Of a stretch of 64,000 nucleotides of DNA, positions 1 through 12,880 are shown piece after piece (within the stretch, counting starts at the first letter, position 1; every line of letters starts with the position of its first letter). Position numbers and translations under genes: made by a program. Source of the stretch: Erigeron canadensis (lineage: Eukaryota; Streptophyta; Magnoliopsida; Asterales; Asteraceae). The stretch spans positions 34,454,645-34,518,644 of the forward strand of contig NC_057763.1 of NCBI RefSeq assembly GCF_010389155.1, given 5' to 3'. The notes below the pieces were generated by a model. That model was given only the letters and a program-made list of their open reading frames with translations, did no database searches and was not told the origin of the DNA.

Positions 1-2700
1 ATGGGGTGGTGAATGGTGGGTGATCTGTAGTTTATGTGTTATTCATAGCTGGGACTACGTTGAAAAAGTGCATTGTTTATGTATTACTATGATTATCATA
101 TGGGAAGTGATATTCGTACCGCAAATTTTTATAAATGTACCACAATGTACAAGCTATATAGCTAACTGTACAAGTTAACACTGCAAAGTTGTAGTACATC
201 TATCAAAAGAAATGGTACAAATATCACTTCCCTTATTATACATGACATCATGATATGGCTAATTGGACAATTGGTGCATTGTATCATCACATGGGGTTGT
301 TGATGCCCATTGCTGGCGATGAACTTGTTTGAGTTTGTGTTCTAGGGAAGCAGGTATGATAAAAGATTCTGGAACTAATCTCTCTATCTACTCGTAGGTA
401 TAAGATTGTCTATGTTCTACATCCCTTTATACATTACTTATGACGGAATTGGGTATAGTTGACACGACGTGCTGTAAAATATATGACTATTAAACTCATA
501 TGGCTTTACTAAGTTTTTTAGTTTGACTTGTATTTAAATAAATATATAGCAACCTGAGTTACCTTTTTAGTTCAAAAACTATTTTTAATAAAATACTAAA
601 CTTATGATCTGTATTGTCATACAATCGTTCAACGTATAGACTTGGCATGTTTTTTCTTTCCGAATATACGAGCACGATTTTGGATAGGGAAAATGATCCA
701 CGTCGTAAGTTTTCAAAAAAAAATTTTCTTTTTTTCTCTTAGGAGTTTATTAAACGTAATAGATAAATTCTGAGTGCAAGGACAGTAGCATCTATGCTTT
801 TGTGTACCAAGTTGCTCCTAAGGAAAAAAGCCCCGACATCGACACATCGTGCATATAGCCTCCATTTCTTTGGTCGTTGCCGAGCAAATTGCCGCACCGC
901 CGTGCACATTCAGAAATATCTTTGGATATCTACTTTGATCACTTTGTTAATAATATAATATCAAAATTGCCCCTCAACAATCTACCTCTCTAACAGCTCA
1001 CACACTAATCTTCCAACAATACCCCTCTACTCTTAAAATAAATATACTATTCATTTCAAATAAAATATTATCACCGTTATCACGCGTCGTTGTTACCGTC
1101 AATATCGCCGCATCGTGCGGGCATACATCTAACTTATTTATGGAAGGTAAAAAAAGATTTCTTAATTAGATTTTCCAAATTAAAGACACCGACGAGATAT
1201 ATTTTTTAAACTATTTCACCGTAAACGCCTAACTTTGTTATTAATATCCATAAGTTTTATAAAATGATGTTTATAACCTTGTGTGTTTATTTAAAGGTGA
1301 ATATAGTAAGGTAGAAATAAAAATAGAAGTAAAGACATATCTACCAATAAACTAAAACAGGATTGAGATTTTCTTGAAACGACACGTGACATAATCCTTG
1401 ATTGACAAATGTCCTTTTAATTTATTTATTTTATTAAATTAGTTTTTTTTTATTATATATAGATTCAATATCCTTATTAGGCTTAGAAATAAACTCTAAT
1501 TCTTAAGCTTATAGATACAAAACACATTATAACTTTATCTGATTGATCGTTTTCCCACTAATAAAATTATTTATTTTTCTTTCTCAACTCTTCAACTCAT
1601 GTTACTTATAATAAGTTAATAACATGAAGACTTCAAAAAGTTGAGTTTACAATCCGAAATCACAAGGTTATTTATCGTCATCCACTATGATTACAATTAA
1701 GTTTCGATTTTGATGTGATTGTAAAAGCTTAAGGTAATTAATCCAAAACTTTAATTAAACATAAATTATATTTATCACTGTTTATTGAGTATAACTTAGT
1801 TTCGATTATCAGTTTACTTTAATCACAATTTATTTCATACTCATAAATGACATATTCAATTTTTTTTTTTATACAATATATCTACATGGCTACCGTAAGA
1901 TATTAAATAAATAAAAGAGAACCGAATATTGAGGGGTCTTTCATGTTAAATAAAACTTGAAATTACGTCATTACAAAGTTGTCCAAATTGTAGTCGATCT
2001 CTAATTAGTCAGCATATATATATAAATAGGCATTGCATATGGTTATTGCAAGGATTACACGTACGAAATATCGAGTCGAAATTAATTCAGGAGAGAAATA
2101 AAATATACGACTAGCTAAACAAGAACCATTCGACGTTAGTTCGACGTTTAGGATTTTGGGTTTGATCAATAATCTTACGTACGTGAAATTAAGTGTTATA
2201 AGGTAAAATCTATACATCTAATTAACTTTCAACTAATTTCTCATAATACTCCGACTATATATTACTGCATATACATGCATATATGACTACTTTTTACGTA
2301 AGTAATTAAAACATATTTATAATTTTATTCTTAACTTCATATCGTATTTGATGGTGATATATAGTTTATCTTCGTTAAATAGTAAGAGGTTTTTAAACTG
2401 TTTTCGGTTAATCTTGTTCAACTTTTTAGTTATTCGAATGATCTTTTCCATAATATTATTTGGTAATCTAGCTATGTAATGCTTATGTTGATATAAATCA
2501 AAAGTATGACTTGATCGACAAGATTATATATAATAATATAATCTATACAAAAAACGAACAGAACGTTGAGATCGTTTAATAAACTCGTGTCTAAGTTGGG
2601 GTACGTTAATTAGTTGATTTTGACATTTAACATGATCAATCAACCGAATCAGAATTGATTATTGATCATTAATTTTAACATTCATATTGTTTTCTTTACA
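1..2700. other. AT-rich intergenic DNA, upstream of the permease gene
   Basis: No coding exon is recognised on either strand. Around 940-1130 a stretch of pyrimidine-rich AT DNA ends in a GC-rich box (cgtcg, gccgcatcgtgcggg). It resembles the 3' part of the small Helitrons found elsewhere in this window, but neither terminus can be defined. The 70-codon minus-strand frame at 2005-2217 looks like chance. An intron acceptor (tttctttacag, ending at 2701) just upstream of the permease ATG suggests that the permease has a 5'-leader intron reaching into this stretch. Confidence 0.5.
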
Positions 2701-2726
2701 GAATTGTAGTACTATTTTAGAAAACG

Positions 2727-5075
2727 ATGAGTGATAACGTTAGCGAAAAGGATCAACAATGCATTATTGAAGTTGTGGGAGGATTCACCGAAGACGAGTC
2801 TAAGTTCTTCGATGACGATGGACGTCCTAAAAGAACTGGTACGTACCCTTTTTTTCCCTTTTTAATTGTATCTCATAATTTATTTGTAGTACACATTACT
2901 AAAATTTTTTGTATTTTTACTTCTAAGTACAATTGATTTGCATATATGTCACTAGTTTTCTCTTCTAATTTTAAAAATTTGTAATAAGTCAACTATTTTG
3001 TATGAATGTATTTCTTAATTATTACGAGTAACTGATTAGTACTTACTTACTCTTATTAATTACTCGTATTTAATTTGACGAAATATATATAGGGACGGTG
3101 TGGACTACAAGCGCACATATCATAACTATTGTTATCGGCTCCGGAGTGTTGTCACTAGCATGGGCCACAGCGCAACTAGGTTGGGTCGTTGGGCCGGCCG
3201 TTCTTGTTCTGTTTTCGTTTGTGACTTACTACACATCTTGTCTTCTCGCCTACTGCTACCGATCGGGAGACCCCATCACTGGCAAACGAAACTATACATA
3301 CATGGAACTTGTTCACAACAATCTTGGTAATATTTTTTCCCCCGGCCCTATGTATAATTATTACAATTATTTTAAGTATCTAGGATTCTAGGAATGTATA
3401 CATTGTCTTTGAACATATATTGCATATTTTGGACGTTTAATACAATGGTAACTTAATTATATATATATACATTGTAAATGTTTCAATTATACTTTTCAGG
3501 TGGATGGAAAAAGAATATTTGTGGAAGCATTCAATATCTGAATATTATTGGAATAGCAATTGGATACACAATTGCATCATCTATTAGCATGATGTGAGTG
3601 TTCTACTACTTAAAACTAACTATTTTTCCTGTATATATATATATTTCTAATTAAGATTTAAATCAACTCTATATTACTCATACTTGGTTAATTAATATAT
3701 AATCTTTAATTAACTAATGTGAATTTCTTGATAATTTATATAGGGCTATAAAGAGATCAAGTTGTTTCCATGAAAAGGGTCATGAGAATCCATGCAAAGT
3801 ATCAGGGATCCCGTACATGCTCATGTTTGGTGGCTCACAAATCTTGCTCTCTCAAATCCCCGACTTCCATCAGATTTCATGGCTTTCGATGGTGGCTGCT
3901 GTCATGTCATTCACTTACTCCACCATTGGTCTTGGCCTCGGAATAGCTAAAGTTGCCGGTAATTAATTTGTTTAGTCTTCGATCTTCTTTTTAATTGTTA
4001 TTACTCTTGTTATCTTTATGTTAAACTTAATATAGTGTAGTGTCTTTATATAGTAATTAAGTACTAATTTGTTTATGGAGATTAATGTTTGATGTTATTA
4101 TTGTTGGTTGATTAATAACAGAAAATGGAAAAATTAAGGGAAGTCTTACTGGAGTTAACATTGGGAATAATGTGTCACCAACTCAGAAAATATGGCGGGC
4201 CTTTCAAGCACTTGGTGCCATTTCTTTTGCTTATTCGTATTCCTTTGTCCTCATTGAGATTCAGGTAACTTACTTTTGTATGTGTATAAACTCCTATATA
4301 TGTTTTAGTCTTTATGTACCCTTATAATATTAGCATTGTAAAATCTTGATAAGATAATTATAAGTAATGGTATGTAACTCAGGTTTCTTATGTATATATT
4401 GTTTGTTATCAATTTCAGGATACTGTCAAAGCACCGGCTGAGCACAAAACCATGAAGAAAGCAAGCATGATCAGTGTTGCAACTACGACAGCTTTTTATA
4501 TGTTATGTGGATGTTTTGGCTATGCTGCCTTCGGAGATATGGCACCTGGAAACCTCCTAACTGGTTTTGGTTTCTTTGATCCATACTGGCTTGTCGACAT
4601 TGCCAACATCGCCATTGTGATCCACCTTGTTGGGGCGTACCAAGTCTTCTGCCAGCCCTTATTCGCCTTTGTTGAAAACAATGCTGTCAAATCCTTCCCC
4701 GAGAGCAAATTTATCAACAACGAAATCGAGATCCCAATTCCTGTTGGGGGATATAAACCCTTGAAGCTCAACATGTTCCGGTTGGCATGGAGAAGCGCCT
4801 TTGTCTGCCTGATCACACTCATTGCTATGTTGATGCCGTTTTTTAATGATGTTGTTGGGATTATGGGAGCATTTGGATTCTGGCCATTGACGGTCTACTT
4901 TCCAATAGAGATATATATTGTTCAAAAGAAGATACCAAGATGGAGCGCCCGATGGATTTTGCTACAATCACTGAGTGTCGTTTGTCTCCTTATTTCAATC
5001 TGTGGTGCGATTGGATCGATTGCTGGGGTGGTTAGTGATCTCAAGATTTACAAGCCTTTCAAGACATCAATGTGA
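2727..5075 (+). CDS. Amino acid permease (AAP family, H+-coupled), six coding exons
   Basis: Spliced model: 2727-2838, 3093-3326, 3500-3593, 3744-3958, 4122-4264, 4419-5075. All junctions are GT-AG and the frame stays open for 484 residues, the usual AAP length (about 470-490). Exon 2 begins with [19 protein letters not shown], the first membrane segment and family signature. It is followed by AWATAQLGW and by the tyrosine-rich loop ending in [10 protein letters not shown]. Later exons give the [15 protein letters not shown] segment and the [14 protein letters not shown] segment. The last exon carries the terminal membrane helices and ends KPFKTSM. AAPs import neutral and acidic amino acids with protons across the plasma membrane, with about 11 transmembrane helices; this is family knowledge. 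The ATG is the only plausible start: an acidic cytosolic N-terminus (SDNVSEKD...) precedes the first helix. The exact AAP clade and substrate range cannot be called from sequence alone. Confidence 0.95.
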
Positions 5076-5501
5076 CTGGAGTGCAAGAAAATACCTTAAC
5101 ACGAAGATTCAGATTACATTTTCTGTTTAATGTTTGAGCAGGCCTTTATGATCTTCCACAAGCACACTTGATGACAAGAAGTTTGTAATGTGGGTGAATT
5201 CACCTGTCTGTTATTGTTGTTATACATGTAATTGTATATTTTGTTGAGCAGTTGAAGTTATAGGTGTTGTTTACAGTTGTATAATTTATACCTACAAGTG
5301 ATAAGTTTAAATCCCATATTCGATTCTGATTATATTCCTTTATAATTCTCTGTTGTTTACTCTTTTTCTTGTAAACCAAGAGGGTGGTGGTAAAGGCATG
5401 ACAGGTTGTGATCCTAATGGACTCGGGCCTAAATCAATCCACATCGAGTCCTCAGGCGATCCATCATCACTCAAAATCGGACTTTTCATGATTAAAAATA
5501 T

Positions 5502-6190
5502 TCAAGCTTCATCAAATACAGGGTTACCGTAGTCATCACTATATGTGCTGTTACCATGTTCCATCTCAGTTTCGTTTACATCCGTCACAAGAGGAGGAGT
5601 TGATATACCAGAAAAAACTGGTAGCTGACTTCCAGTTTGGCTTTCAGGTACTACATCATCATTTTTGGTCCTTGAGAATTGAGTGGAATCCACCCGTGGA
5701 ATCTCTATAAAATGAGGGATACACTGGACTAATCTTCATCATACCAGAACCAGTGTGACCAGGTTGCTTCTGAAGGATTTTAATCACAGTTTTCTTGATA
5801 AGTAGGCACCCGAATCCTGTTGGGTCAAACCCAAAGACTTCTAAAATGATGTATAAATCGGGTCGAAAAAGAGAGAACCCAAGTGAATCCATTTCTAAAA
5901 GAAACCCAATGCCCCTGCATCAAGCCATACATGCAAATTGTTCTGCTGAGCAAATGACATCCATTGGTATGAATACTTAGCACCAGTAACTATTGATTGA
6001 ACCGGAAAAACAAATAGACCTTTTGTTGAATATTTCTCTCTTTTTCTTGTTTATAGGTCTGTTTTCTCAAATGGGTTGAACATGGTTTAAGTGTAGGCCA
6101 TATAAACCAAGCACTATGAAGTATGAACCTTAGCACCTTTCTTTTTAGCACCCTGAGCCATCCAACTAACCGACTGACTTTCGTGATCAA
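5502..6190 (-). other. Unassigned minus-strand coding-like patch (possible gene relic)
   Basis: On the minus strand, frames at about 5502-5760 (ending SDDYGNPVFDEA, stop at 5502) and 5659-5892 lie next to each other and overlap in different frames. A short piece near 6120-6165 reads AQGAKKKGAKVHTS and then stops. An acceptor-like site (ttagtccag) precedes the first frame. The acidic, asparagine-rich C-terminus looks protein-like, but no domain is recognised and no continuous spliced model could be built. It may be a decayed gene, the end of an unfamiliar gene, or chance. Confidence 0.2.
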
Positions 6191-7771
6191 ACATTGTTAG
6201 TAGGTTTTTATTCGTATGAGAAGGATATGATTCGGCTAGAAGCAAGTTGATTTTGTTGTATTGAAGTGAACTCTACGTTAAGCCTATACTGACCTGCCAA
6301 ACCCTCAAACAGTCAAGTACCATAAACACTAATTTTGCTTTTACGATATCTATTAGTGTCGATTGAATAAGCATTCTATACCAAATCTGCTTTATATTGT
6401 ATTTCAATTTTCAACTTTAATTTTTCTTGTTCCTCATGGCATGAAATTGCAAAAAACTTATGAAACTAAGGTTTTAGATGAATACAGACGAGTATTTATT
6501 CATGTGTCTAGGCGTCTAGCCCAGCAAATGAATGACCATGTAAACGTAAACGAATATGATTTTCTATTTCTGTTCGTCCCTTAAGAAAACCAACGGAAAG
6601 AAACACAGGTTATTCCTATGTATTGACTATTAATTTCTTTAAATATGTCAACTGTCATAATAATGTAAAAATTAAATTTTCACTAATAACGTGCATGTAT
6701 TGTATGTTTATATTTATACCTACACTTGCTTAAATTTTTTGAGGATACAACTGAAAAAGCATGCTAGAAGCTTTAATCTACGGATGCGAGAAAAGAAGAA
6801 AGGGTGGAGTGGATTTTGTGGGAACATAAACGAGCGTTTTATATAGCAGATCACAACTGTTCCCTGACGCCCAGTCTCTTTAAAGCCCATGATCATTGAG
6901 CTTCTTTTCCACCTTCGTAAATATTCAAGTTCTTTCTTTCTATTTATGTACATACCGCACCAGCACCAAAGTAAGAGTCCAATTGAACAGAGCGATGTGC
7001 ATATGTTGTTTGGTCCTGCAGGGACAAAGAACTCTTTGTACATTGCAAATGGGTATCAAGGTTTTGTCTATGTCTCTGTGATACAGAGATGATATAAAGT
7101 GGAAGGAGCTCAACATCATCTTCAAATGAAACAGTTCATCTCCACAAAGTGTTTCTTGGTAACTTGAATGATCATGAGCTGCCAGAAAAAATTACTTTCC
7201 CATATTTGCAACTCACAAACCATTTTTGGGAACGTTAATACAAAGAGAGATGAATGTTTTAGCATTGTTGGGGAAAAAAGGACAGCTTCCGAAGGACGTC
7301 GACCAGAAGGACCACCATTTTAAAACTAGTGGTCAAAAGAGGCAAGACTTCTGAAGTCCTGATATCGTAGAACTTCTCAGAGTTATCATAGAGACCAACA
7401 AAATCCCTCCGTCTTACAGAAACTTAGCACACCACCCAACCTCTTCTTCAACAACTTCAAACACTAAAACAGCACATCAACCGCAACAATGTGCCTGCAT
7501 GTCTATATACTTGCATTTGCTCCTATGCCCTAGCAACCTCCATGACCAAGCAAATTCCACATATATTGTGCTAGTACAGGTGCAGGTGATCTAGCTCCTA
7601 CATCTAAGCTCAAATATAGCTTTTTGAACATAATGCCCTAGGAACCTCCATGACAACCCTACCCCTCTGTTAGATTGTATATTTCTGGGCACTCTTTACC
7701 AAGACTGCGTTTTTAACATTCTTCATTGAGGTTACAGAGTTAGCACCTAACTGACCAATGAACATATAATA

Positions 7772-7958
7772 CTCATCTTGGGGCGTTTTCCAATTGCCAA
7801 ACCACTAGAAAACCTTAAACGTGAAATAAATTCATTACCTAACATCTCCAGTCCATGGAGATGCACAATATGAAGTGGTCAAATGTAGTCTCATCTTGGG
7901 GCGTTTTCCAACTGCTAAACCACTAGAAAACCTTAAACGTGAAATAAATTCATTACCT
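7772..7958. repeat. 69-bp direct duplication
   Basis: Copies at 7772-7840 and 7890-7958 both run from ctcatcttggggcg to aaattcattacct. They differ at two positions by eye and are separated by 49 bases. No flanking repeat or terminal motif marks a transposon. Confidence 0.8.
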
Positions 7959-8732
7959 ATTTAACCATGCTACTTTACTGCTTTCAACAATTCCCAATCT
8001 TCCAAGTCTCAATAGCCACTTGCTTGCCCAGTCTCTAGAATAATTCTTCCTATTCACAATGAATGAACACCGACCCGCCTAAATAGAATTGCCCTCCAAG
8101 TGGAACATTAGATGATGAACGCGAATGCAGCTACACCCTGTATCTAGGTTACCTGTTTTTTACATTGTCAACAGGTTAACTCAAAGCAGGGAATACTCGC
8201 AGGTCATTATCATATGTTGCAACTCAGGGCCAAACCACCTACTACCCCTTATGATAAAAAGACTACCAAACACAGGGATGAATCGAATACTATCTCACAT
8301 TGATACTGATATACAACATACTGTATGTTGCAAGATAGGGAAGATTTCCATCACATCAACACAGCGAATGACAAACGATATTCCCTTTCATCATCTTCCA
8401 AGCACCTAGCTGAAGATATAAACGAAAATGTTCCACCTTAATGCAGCAGCTATATCTTGGGTGATGCTACTCATAAAAAAGAAGCTGGTGTATGGAACCA
8501 CAAACTGAATCGCAGAAAGAATACAATGCTCCATCAACTAATGTAACGTTTTAAAACTTACATAAAAACAATAACAGTAGAGGCCAAAAGCTCCATAAAA
8601 CCGAAGGTCCTAAAATACTCCCCCTACTACTCTTGTCCTCAGAGCCTAGAGAGTTGGGTGTTCATAGAATACAAACAGTACTTGGCCGTTATAAGAGTTG
8701 ATGTTTAAAGATCAACAAGCACAGGAGACAAT

Positions 8733-11719
8733 TCAATTTGTTTGCATTGACTCTGAATGGTACTTCTCCAGATCAGCGTCAAGATCATCCGCGGATATTT
8801 TCTCTCCACGGCCTCCTCTGCCGCGTCCACGGCCTCCCCTTGCAGCAGGTCCTCGGCCTCCGGCACCACCACCACGTGGCCTTCCAAATCCACCATTCCT
8901 ACCTTGTCCACTGTTTCATACATGCACCACCACAAAAAGAATAACCAATCCGCAATACAAGTAATCAAAGCAGAAGATAAAATATTTAAAAATGTATACA
9001 GCATATACAGTTAATCCCTGGTAACCAAACAGAACATAAACAATTATGGTATGGTACATTGGAATATATTATCATGGAGACAGGTTGCACCTAGTTCTAA
9101 GCTTTTTAACAGCGAACTCACACACCCCCTATACTACACCTTTGTCCCAAATAGGACTTCAACCCACCATCCCTTGATTAGGAAGAACGTTAAATAGACC
9201 TTATATACTGGTAGACCAAAAGACATATTGGTAATTTAATGTAAGTATGTAACCAAGAGGTTGTACGTTCATGTCCTACTTCAGACAATTGGTGTTAAAT
9301 AATAGGCGAACGTGATTGTTTTTACCTAGCCTGAATGGTGTGTCAGTGTGTCACTAACACAAGCCAAAAATATGCATACATATGGCAGTCAATGTCGAGT
9401 CTTTTGACAATTTAAAAAGCAATGACTTTTCCCATTAACTTCTTTTGTTGACCATTATTTGCATTAAACCCCCCGCAGATTACATATACCTTAGTTAACC
9501 TCAACCTCTAGACCAAGATGGTGTATATACCTTCAGTGGGGACTAGCTTATAATATAATTTGACACACATGCTCTCCCTACTGGGCACTAGCTCATTGAC
9601 CACATGTCTCTTAAAGCTGTTACTATCTCTAGAAATGCTTAATGAAGGACAAGGAAAGTCAGTTGCACTAGCTCTTAACGATGTGTCATGTGATTGAAAT
9701 TGTCAAAACTTGCCAGATGATTAGCATGCTAGTCGTTTTTCTAGTAAAAACTAACAGAACCTATTGCCAAATACAGGCAATCACACATTTAGACGAACAC
9801 CCAAAAACATAATATGCAACTTGACACAAATATATATTGCATAGTGCATACAATAATATAACTTGATGATTAAAAGCGGAAAAACATTGTCGGGTCCGCA
9901 AAATATAGTGGATAATCTTTATTGAAATCTTAGAAGGTGTGGCTTGTCACATCATGTTAATGTCATCCTAGATGTCTTTTTGGTATGTCTGGTTGTAGGA
10001 AAATACATATGTGGTGAACCTAGCTCTATTATGCTGTCAATGACATTAACTTTTATATAGGCCTGCCATCTTTACACAAGTTCAACTTATGCTTCAATAG
10101 ATGTATCCCAACTAGATCATACCAACAAGTTACTGTAGATCTTATTTAAATAGCTTTACAATCAGGATAATCTGAAGGAGCTATAATACATTACAAGCTC
10201 TAAATGGAAGCAATGTGCGTATTTGTGTAAACAAGACCACATGTATAAGAAAAGCTTATGGTTGTAGATAGGTAAGCAGAGCTAAATTCACCACATGAAT
10301 TGTATTATTGTATATCAGCCAAACCTCCCAAACAAAACCCATTGGCTGTCACTTGATGTAACAGGTATTTCCTTCTCCAAATATTGTAAAAGTATTTCAG
10401 GTAACAGTCAAGAAACCATATAATGTCATTTTAAATTTGAACTTCAAAATCATTATGAAATCAGATAAGTCAACTGACAGTCAAAGACATACCCTCTAGG
10501 ATAACCATTCGTATTTCTAGCATTGTTTGTGAACGGAGGACCACCAGCAGGAGCTACTATATTTAATCCCACCACCTCTATTTTCATTGGCTTTCCATCA
10601 AGCTGGACATTGTTATACCTCTTGACAGCTGCTAACGCATCTTGTTGTCTTGTAAACACAATCTCAGCCGTTCCCTATATTAGAATCACATTATAAACAA
10701 AACAACATAGAAAAAACTTCAAAAACATTGATGCCCAGACTTTGAGAGGTACCTTAGATCTTCCGCTTCTATCGTAATGTATAGAATACTTCTTCAGATC
10801 ACCAACTTCAGCAAAAAGCTCCTGCACAATTTAAATTCACCCATCCATGATCCATGTAACACTAACCAAGAACTTATATAACTTTCAAGTCAAAATTCAT
10901 AGTTGATACACTGCATAAATTCTGATACTGTAAAATATTAAAAACCGGATTCCCAAACTTCACTTATGTATATAAAGCTTTAAAATTTAGTAACATTAAT
11001 ACATTATATCAGCTTCAACTTCTATTATATCCATCAAGCACTGCATAACTTCTCCTATTGTAAAAACCAGATTCCCAAACTTCACTTATGTATATAAAGC
11101 TTTTAAATTTAGTATCACTAATACATAATATCAACTTCAAGTTCTATTATATCCATCAAAAAAACAAGCAAACATACAATTCAACTACAAAATATACACA
11201 AAAATTAAAATAAAAAAAAAACTACCTTGATATCCTCATTGGAGACACCGTAATCAAGGTTCGATATATACAGCTTCGTTCCGGTCTCAACCGCAGAAGA
11301 CCGGCCCCCAATTCCCATAGCCTGATCAGGAAACATATCATGCTTCCAAGCAGCAACTGGTGCCTAATTCATAACCACAAAACCTTTACAATCATAAACT
11401 ACTACTAACTATCAATTCACCATCCAGATCCGCATCTATATCTATATCTATATCTATCTATCTATCTATATATCTCAGAAGAATTTAAAGAGCGTGTAAA
11501 GTATCAAAATCAACCGGATCTAATTCAAACTAAGAAAATATCAACCTTAGGTCCGCCGTAAGGTGTGGCACGGTGAGCACCGCGGTTGTTGAACCGACGT
11601 GTAGGTCCAGGTCCGGAAGATCGACCTCGACCACGGCCGCGACTACCGCCATCACCGCCGGATTTCTTATTGTTCTTGATGAGATCATCAAGAGACATAT
11701 CTAAAGCAGCGCCGGCCAT
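8733..11719 (-). CDS. THO complex subunit 4 / ALY-REF mRNA export adaptor, five exons
   Basis: Spliced model on the minus strand: 11719-11546, 11363-11226, 10821-10753, 10674-10493, 8910-8733; 246 residues, typical of plant ALY proteins. The N-terminus MAGAALDMSLDDLIKNNKK is the UAP56-binding motif, followed by an RGG-rich stretch. The central RRM begins with TKLYISNLDYGVSNEDIK (RNP2) and continues through ELFAEVGDLKKYSIHYDRSGRSK and GTAEIVFTRQQDALAAVKRY (RNP1 region). A glycine/arginine-rich segment leads to a second conserved C-terminal motif, ISADDLDADLEKYHSE. The protein couples TREX to spliced mRNA and hands it to export receptors in the nucleus; this is family knowledge. The MSLDD N-terminus fits the ALY1/ALY2 type better than the ALY3/4 type. 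The last intron is 1.58 kb. Confidence 0.95.
10909..11160. repeat. Tandem duplication (~125-130 bp unit) in an ALY intron
   Basis: Two adjacent copies, 10909-11038 and 11039-11160, lie in the intron between exons 2 and 3. Both contain cactgcata, gattcccaaacttcactta, tgtatataaagctt and ttctattatatccatcaa, with small indels between them. Confidence 0.8.
11428..11475. repeat. TATC/TATATC microsatellite
   Basis: A run of tatatc and tatc units in ALY intron 1 on the plus strand. Confidence 0.85.
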
Positions 11720-11932
11720 TATCGTCGATTTTTTTTTTAAGTGGATTTTTCTTTTTGAGTTGAAATTAGGGTTTGTAAAGTTTCGGTTGAATGATATTTG
11801 TATGAGAAGTCAAAATCAATTATTATTCTTGCCCTACTATCTGTATAGATTTTTTTGATTACCACGTGTATGTTGTATGTATATATATTTTATATAATTT
11901 AATTAAGTTTAATTTAAAGGCTTATAACGAAT

Positions 11933-12006
11933 GGTTTCGTGGTGTAGTTGGTTATCACGTCAGTCTAACACACTGAAGGTCTCCGGTTCAAACCCGGGCG
12001 AAGCCA
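11933..12006 (+). tRNA. tRNA-Val (AAC)
   Basis: 74 bases fold as a complete cloverleaf. The acceptor stem GGTTTCG pairs with CGAAGCC (one G-U) and the discriminator base is A. The D arm is GTGTAGTTGGTTATCAC. The anticodon arm TCAGT-CTAACAC-ACTGA places AAC at 11967-11969. The T arm is TCCGG-TTCAAAC-CCGGG. There is no intron. The internal A box (TGGTGTAGTTGG) and B box (GGTTCAAACC) are intact, and a T run at about 12012-12017 is a suitable Pol III terminator. All positions expected of a functional tRNA are kept. Confidence 0.96.
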
Positions 12007-12096
12007 TTGTTATTTTTCTTGAAAAGCTTAATCGAATCATTTTTGTATATGAAGTACAAATAATTAATTAAGAAATTATTTGTATTCTATTGAAAT

Positions 12097-12880
12097 TAAA
12101 TTCCCAAAATATGCTTCTTTTTTAGTTGTTTTGACACAAATATGTTTGTTTCAAATTTGTTTTCTCAAACTATGCTTTTTAGTTTAAACTCAAAAACAAT
12201 ATTAATTAGGAAAAAAATTTTCTTTTTTTTCTCTTATATCTCATCTTTCTTAATTATCTAGTCTATCTCTTTACCTTTACTCTTTTCACTTGAATATAAA
12301 ACATCGAATTAGTACTTCCAGCAAAGATTAATCGGCATTCATGAAATTCTAATACTTAGCTTTAAGTCAGTTGATAATTATGATAGTTCTCGGTTTCTTT
12401 GATTACAATTTTTTAGAGGCTTTTGTTTTAACTTTTTAAATGGAGTTTATCCTTCTTTCATAAAACACCACTATTATTTTGAAATGTGTGAAAAGATTTT
12501 ACGCTAATTTGGACACTTAAAGTAACGAATATGTTTCAGCTAGTTTGAGTGGATGGATAAGTAATACATTATAATGTTATGAAAAATTAACCATCTAAAA
12601 AGTTTGAAAAAATATTTTAACCCAAAAGCTAAACCTACAGTTATTTAATTACTTGAGTTAATTAAGAGTGAAAATAATTGAAGATCAGATTCCTGGAAGA
12701 AGTTTTGGATCATTTTAGTTTTCATAAAACATGGTTTGAAAGAAGAGAGATAAAAGAAAATAAAAAAAAAATATATTCCTAAAATAATTCTTAACTAAAA
12801 GCATAGTTGGGAAAACAAATTTAAAACAAGCACATTTGTATTCATAAATTAAAAAAGAAGCATATTTTGAGAATTTACTC
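12097..12880. mobile_element. Non-autonomous DNA transposon with ~150 bp inverted repeats
   Basis: The left arm begins near 12097 (TAAATTCCCAAAATATGCTT). The right arm, read in reverse, begins GAGTAAATTCTCAAAATATG. Similarity continues inward for about 150 bases, through matching cttctttttta, tttaaatttgttttc and actatgctttttagt-like blocks. An 8-base direct repeat, attgaaat, flanks it at 12089-12096 and 12881-12888. No coding capacity is seen. The long inverted repeats suggest a Mutator-like or foldback element, while an 8-base duplication also suits hAT. It sits between the tRNA and the SWEET 3' end. Confidence 0.65.

Larger units (their letters stand above)
5076..8700. other. Intergenic region without a recognised gene
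   Basis: 3.6 kb between the permease stop and the ALY stop. The first 250 bases hold the permease 3' UTR. Open frames on both strands are short and match no family I know. A minus-strand patch at about 5500-6190 has two or three adjacent frames and is listed separately. A 69-base segment is present twice at 7772-7840 and 7890-7958. Confidence 0.5.

Noticed and set aside
6720..7043. 107-codon minus-strand frame with Cys/Trp-rich stretches
   Set aside because: No family resemblance, overlaps equally long frames on the other strand, and no exon partners.
9240..9330. tRNA-like phrase (aagaggttgtacgttcatgtcc) in ALY intron 4
   Set aside because: B-box match is poor and no A box, tail or duplication could be found; not enough for a SINE call.
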